Source of the DNA: Myxococcus sp. CA023 | Lineage (GTDB): Bacteria > Myxococcota > Myxococcia > Myxococcales > Myxococcaceae | NCBI RefSeq assembly: GCF_010998615.1 | Contig: NZ_JAAEAH010000002.1 | Coordinates: 62,001 to 126,000 of the forward strand | Length of the DNA stretch: 64,000 bases | Direction of reading: 5' to 3' | In this document: positions 61,184 to 64,000 of the stretch, one piece after another | Position numbering within the stretch: the first letter of the stretch is position 1 | How the letters are laid out: the number at the start of each line of letters is the position of its first letter | Notes under the pieces: model-generated | Databases searched by the model: none | What the model was told of the DNA's origin: nothing | The model's input: the letters and a program-made list of their open reading frames with translations, nothing else | Made by a program: the position numbers and the translations under genes

Positions 61184-62917
61184 ATGAAGCGGTGGGGACT
61201 CATGGGGCTGTTGGCACTCGCGGCATGTGGGCCGGACGACTCCTCAGACAAGGGAGCCCAGAGCCAGGTCTGCCCGAACATCATCGCGGGCTCCCTGTCG
61301 GAACCCGTGGAGACACGGCACGTCCAGGCCCCCCTGACGGATGACGATGGCCGGCAGCGGGTCATCATCCGTTACCGGAATCAGGGGGTGATGGGCACCG
61401 CCCGCGTGCAACAGGTGGGTGGACAGGTGACAGCCACCTTCCGCTCCACGCCCGCGGTGGCGGCGCGCATGACTCTCCAGGAACAGCGAGCGCTCCTGGC
61501 CGAAGACCCGACAGTGGAGAGCATCGAGCTGGACCAGGAGTGGCGCGCCCTGGCCCCCGCCACCGTGCCGATTCATCCCGTCCTGGCCTCGGTGGCGCGG
61601 GGCGCCACGCCGCGCGAGTTCACCCCCGGGCTGCGCAAGGTCCAGGCGCACGAGGTGTGGGACGTGGATGGGGACGGACTGCCGGACCCGGACCGGCCCA
61701 CGGGCGCGGGCGTGCGGCTGTGTGTCATCGACAGCGGCTTGGATTTGGAGCACCCGGAGCTGCGCGACGCGGTCGTCGCCGGCCGCGACCTGCTGGAGGA
61801 CGATGACGACCCCTCCGACTTCAGCAGCGGCCACGGCTGGGGCACCGGCCACGGCACGCACGTGGCGGGCATCATCGCGGCGCGGCCAGGCCACGGCGGG
61901 CGCGGCTCGCCCCAGCTGTCGGACACCGGGGTGATGGGCGTGGCACCGGGCGTGGAGCTGATCATCGCCCGGGTGCTGGACATCCACGGCCGTACGCACA
62001 TGAGCTTCGTCCTGGCGGCGGTGGAATACTGCGCGGAGCAGGGCGCCAAGGTCATCTCCCTGTCGCTGGGCGGCGGCGTGCCCTCCAAGACGACGTTCGA
62101 GGTCTTCGCGGCGGCCCACGCGCAGGGCATCCTGGTGGTGGCCGCGTCGGGCAACAGCAACGCCCAGCGGGTGGACTACCCCGCGTCGGACCCGCACGTG
62201 CTGGCGGTGGGCGCGGTGGACGCCCTGGACCAGCGGGCCACCTTCTCCTCCGGCGGAAGCCAACTGGCGCTGGTAGCCCCGGGCGTGGACGTGCTGTCCA
62301 CCTTCCCGCGCGGACAGGGCGCGTTCTCCACGGTGGACGTGCGGGACACCCGGCCGCTGTCGCGCTCACTGCTGTATGCCCCCATCGAGAACAAGTGGGG
62401 CAAGCTGGTGGATTGCGGGGGCGGCGCGACGCTGGACTCGTGCAAGGGCAGCACGTGCAGCGGCTTCGTCGCGTACGTGCGGCACGGCGAGGTGCCCACC
62501 GACATGGCCATGGTCAACGTGATGAAGCAGGGCGCGCGCGCCGTCATCTTCGGTAACTCGAGCTGGGAGGGCGGCGTGGACATCCTCGCCATGCCTCGGC
62601 GAGGGCAGTGGGTGCCCGCCGTCACCATCACCCAGGCGGGTGGCACCGTGCTGCACCGGATGCTGGGGGAGCTGGCCCGCATCAGCATGAGCCCGGCGGA
62701 CTACGCCTATATGTCCGGCACCTCCATGGCCACGCCCTACGTGAGCGGCGTGGCCGCGCTGCTCTTCAGCGCCCGTCCCTCCGCCACGCCGGACCAGGTC
62801 AAACACGCCCTGTTGTCCTCGGCGAAGGACCTGGGGCCTTCCGGCCATGACGAGGACTTTGGCCATGGGCTGGTGCAGGCCCGCAGCGCGCTGGAGGTCC
62901 TCACCCAGCTGCCCTGA
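61184..62917 (+). CDS. Subtilisin-like serine protease lipoprotein (S8) with PA insertion
   Basis: 577 residues. The lipobox LAAC gives a lipidated Cys15. A propeptide-like region (about 40-130, I9-type) precedes the S8 domain with Asp183 (VIDSGLD), His226 (GHGTHVAG) and Ser514 (GTSMATPYVSG). Between His and Ser, residues about 375-485 form a PA-type insertion (TCSGFVAYVRHGEVPT, GARAVIFGN). The propeptide next to a lipid anchor suggests a surface-tethered protease, perhaps used in predation. ATG 61184 is preceded by AAGGAG. Confidence 0.9.
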   Translation: MKRWGLMGLLALAACGPDDSSDKGAQSQVCPNIIAGSLSEPVETRHVQAPLTDDDGRQRVIIRYRNQGVMGTARVQQVGGQVTATFRSTPAVAARMTLQEQRALLAEDPTVESIELDQEWRALAPATVPIHPVLASVARGATPREFTPGLRKVQAHEVWDVDGDGLPDPDRPTGAGVRLCVIDSGLDLEHPELRDAVVAGRDLLEDDDDPSDFSSGHGWGTGHGTHVAGIIAARPGHGGRGSPQLSDTGVMGVAPGVELIIARVLDIHGRTHMSFVLAAVEYCAEQGAKVISLSLGGGVPSKTTFEVFAAAHAQGILVVAASGNSNAQRVDYPASDPHVLAVGAVDALDQRATFSSGGSQLALVAPGVDVLSTFPRGQGAFSTVDVRDTRPLSRSLLYAPIENKWGKLVDCGGGATLDSCKGSTCSGFVAYVRHGEVPTDMAMVNVMKQGARAVIFGNSSWEGGVDILAMPRRGQWVPAVTITQAGGTVLHRMLGELARISMSPADYAYMSGTSMATPYVSGVAALLFSARPSATPDQVKHALLSSAKDLGPSGHDEDFGHGLVQARSALEVLTQLP

Positions 62918-63027
62918 GGGGTGGGAAGGACAGTCGCACCAGGTGCCCCACGGCCCGCGTGGGCCTGATTGCCAGGCCCTCCCGCGCGGACCACGTTGCC
63001 TTTCGGACGCGAACAAAGGAGTCCGTC

Positions 63028-63705
63028 ATGAAGGCACTCGTACGTGGCGCGCTGTGCGGGGCGGCGCTCTGGGGCGGCGCCGCGCTGGCCCAGGCGGAGG
63101 ACCGCCCCATCGCGGAGCCGCGCATGCGGTCCGCGGAGACGGTGGAGTTCAGCGACAGCGGGCGGAAGCGGGCCGACACCGGCATCTATGCCCAACTGGG
63201 CGGCGGCCTGGAGGGCTACACCGGTCAGCTCGCGCCGGAAGTCACGCCGGGCTTCTCCTATGGCGCCGCGCTGGGCTACCGGCCGCACGAATTCTTCGCC
63301 GTCGAGCTGGGCTACAGCGGCGGCCTGAGCGACATCGACAGCCGCATGGGGCTGCTCGACGACGGCGAGGGCGGACCGGACATCGTTCGCAACGCCGGCC
63401 AGGCCGTCGTCGTGGGCAGCTTCACCGACACCCGGCTCCAGCCCTACGTCCTGACGGGCATCGGCCTGGACCGCTACAACGTCCGCAACGACGCCCGGGG
63501 CGCCGTCCGCGGCTTCTCCGATGACACCAGCGGCTACGTGCCCGCCGGCGCGGGCCTGCGCTACCAGATGGGCAACCTCATCACCGCCGACGCCCGGGTG
63601 AACTACAACTTCCTGTTCGACCAGGACTTCGCCCCGGGCGGCCGGGCTCCCGGCGCGCTGGACGGCCGCTACTCGGCGATGCTCTCGCTGGGCGGAACCT
63701 ACTGA
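63028..63705 (+). CDS. Outer-membrane beta-barrel protein (OmpA-N-like)
   Basis: 225 residues. The signal peptide is cleaved near AQAED (about residue 24). The mature part has alternating strands, such as YAQLGGGLEGYTG, FFAVELGYSGGL, QPYVLTGIGLDRYN, GLRYQMGN and the final YSAMLSLGGTY with C-terminal aromatic, as in small OmpW/OmpA-type barrels. It has no peptidoglycan-binding domain. Function is unknown. The AAAGGAG ribosome site and the Met-Lys start fit ATG 63028. It follows the subtilase gene by 110 bases. Confidence 0.8.
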   Translation: MKALVRGALCGAALWGGAALAQAEDRPIAEPRMRSAETVEFSDSGRKRADTGIYAQLGGGLEGYTGQLAPEVTPGFSYGAALGYRPHEFFAVELGYSGGLSDIDSRMGLLDDGEGGPDIVRNAGQAVVVGSFTDTRLQPYVLTGIGLDRYNVRNDARGAVRGFSDDTSGYVPAGAGLRYQMGNLITADARVNYNFLFDQDFAPGGRAPGALDGRYSAMLSLGGTY

Positions 63706-63764
63706 CGGCGGCGGCGGAAGCGTCCGGGGCCTTCTCCCCCGGGTGCCCCGCCCCTTGCACGGCC

Positions 63765-64000
63765 TCAGTAGGGCCGATCGACATGCATCCGCGCGGCGGC
63801 CCACGTCCCCTGGAGCCAGGCGGGAAGCTGCTGCTCCAACTTCTTCGCCTCCCCTTCGGTGATTTGGGCATGAAGCGCGGAGAACACGCCGTGGAGCACC
63901 AGCCGCACGTTCTCTGGTTCGGCGTTCAGGTGGTTGGCCACCATCAAGTAGAAGTCGTCGCGGTCCAGCTTCGCGGGCGCCTCGCCGCGGTGCCTGTGAC
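63765..64000 (-). CDS. DUF2267-like protein, 3' part
   Basis: The frame runs past the window edge, so the N-terminus is missing; at least 77 residues are seen. The pattern DRDDFYLMVANHL, VRLVLHGVFSALHAQIT, and EAKKLEQQLPAWLQGTW matches the repeated half-unit of DUF2267 proteins, which are small helical stress-associated proteins of unknown function. It is convergent with the beta-barrel gene. Confidence 0.7.
   Translation of the reverse strand, partial: HRHRGEAPAKLDRDDFYLMVANHLNAEPENVRLVLHGVFSALHAQITEGEAKKLEQQLPAWLQGTWAAARMHVDRPY

Noticed and set aside
59845-61344. 499-codon plus-strand frame opposite the Ser/Thr kinase and running into the subtilase gene
   Set aside because: It is Arg/His-rich with no domain; it is an antisense shadow of the kinase, and the subtilase start is better supported at 61184.
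62947-62963. Hairpin CCCACG/CGTGGG after the subtilase gene considered as a terminator
   Set aside because: A six-pair stem without T-run is weak evidence in this GC-rich sequence.

Overview
The window is about 70% GC, with strongly G/C-biased third codon positions. It is dense in large signalling proteins, with two Hanks-type Ser/Thr kinases, one atypical kinase, three histidine kinases and an ECF-like sigma factor fused by context to a kinase. It also encodes about ten predicted lipoproteins, several Asp-Ala-Gly or Ig-rich surface lipoproteins, and orphan secretion and gliding-type ATPase genes. This fits a myxobacterium, most likely Myxococcaceae (Myxococcus-like). No rRNA, tRNA, CRISPR array, insertion sequence or prophage was seen.

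Layout, left: 1-6.3 kb holds the end of a lipid A acyltransferase gene, alanine racemase, a sigma factor/zinc-finger kinase pair and an ApaH-like phosphatase. 6.4-10.7 kb holds a triple universal-stress protein with D-lactate dehydrogenase, then nicotinate phosphoribosyltransferase. 10.8-17.1 kb holds envelope proteins, including a lipoprotein, a zinc-finger/YIP1 membrane protein, a TonB-C-like protein and a coupled SGNH hydrolase/serine hydrolase pair. 17.5-20.5 kb holds a small Cys-rich secreted protein, then an unusual operon of a membrane-anchored GspE-like ATPase, a PEGA protein and a single-domain response regulator.

Layout, middle: 20.5-29 kb contains a lipoprotein, an orphan histidine kinase, a translationally coupled four-gene operon (2-TM protein, lipoprotein, B-box-like protein, MurG-like glycosyltransferase) and two convergent overlapping GT4 glycosyltransferases. 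29-34.6 kb is the most interesting locus: on the minus strand an NrtR-type Nudix repressor is followed by an operator-like cluster of palindromes, then PP2C phosphatase, atypical kinase with zinc ribbon, nicotinamidase-like hydrolase and VWA protein. This resembles a TerY-P phosphorylation triad with NAD-salvage enzymology and a likely ADP-ribose-sensing regulator added. Together with pncB at 9-10.3 kb, the window encodes both steps from nicotinamide to nicotinate mononucleotide.

Layout, right: 34.7-36.8 kb has a diacylglycerol-kinase-like protein and an SDR. 37-48 kb is a surface/secreted block: an Ig/propeller lipoprotein, a TPR-PEGA protein, an M64 metallopeptidase, and two adjacent lipoproteins that share OB-fold, Ig, EEP nuclease and lamin-tail modules and look like a split extracellular nuclease system. 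48-64 kb holds a REC-PAS-PAS histidine kinase, a SIMPL protein, hemerythrin, a PDR-type oxidoreductase, a 1366-residue hybrid sensor, an RDD-like protein, a Ser/Thr kinase, a subtilase lipoprotein, a beta-barrel protein and the end of a DUF2267-like gene.
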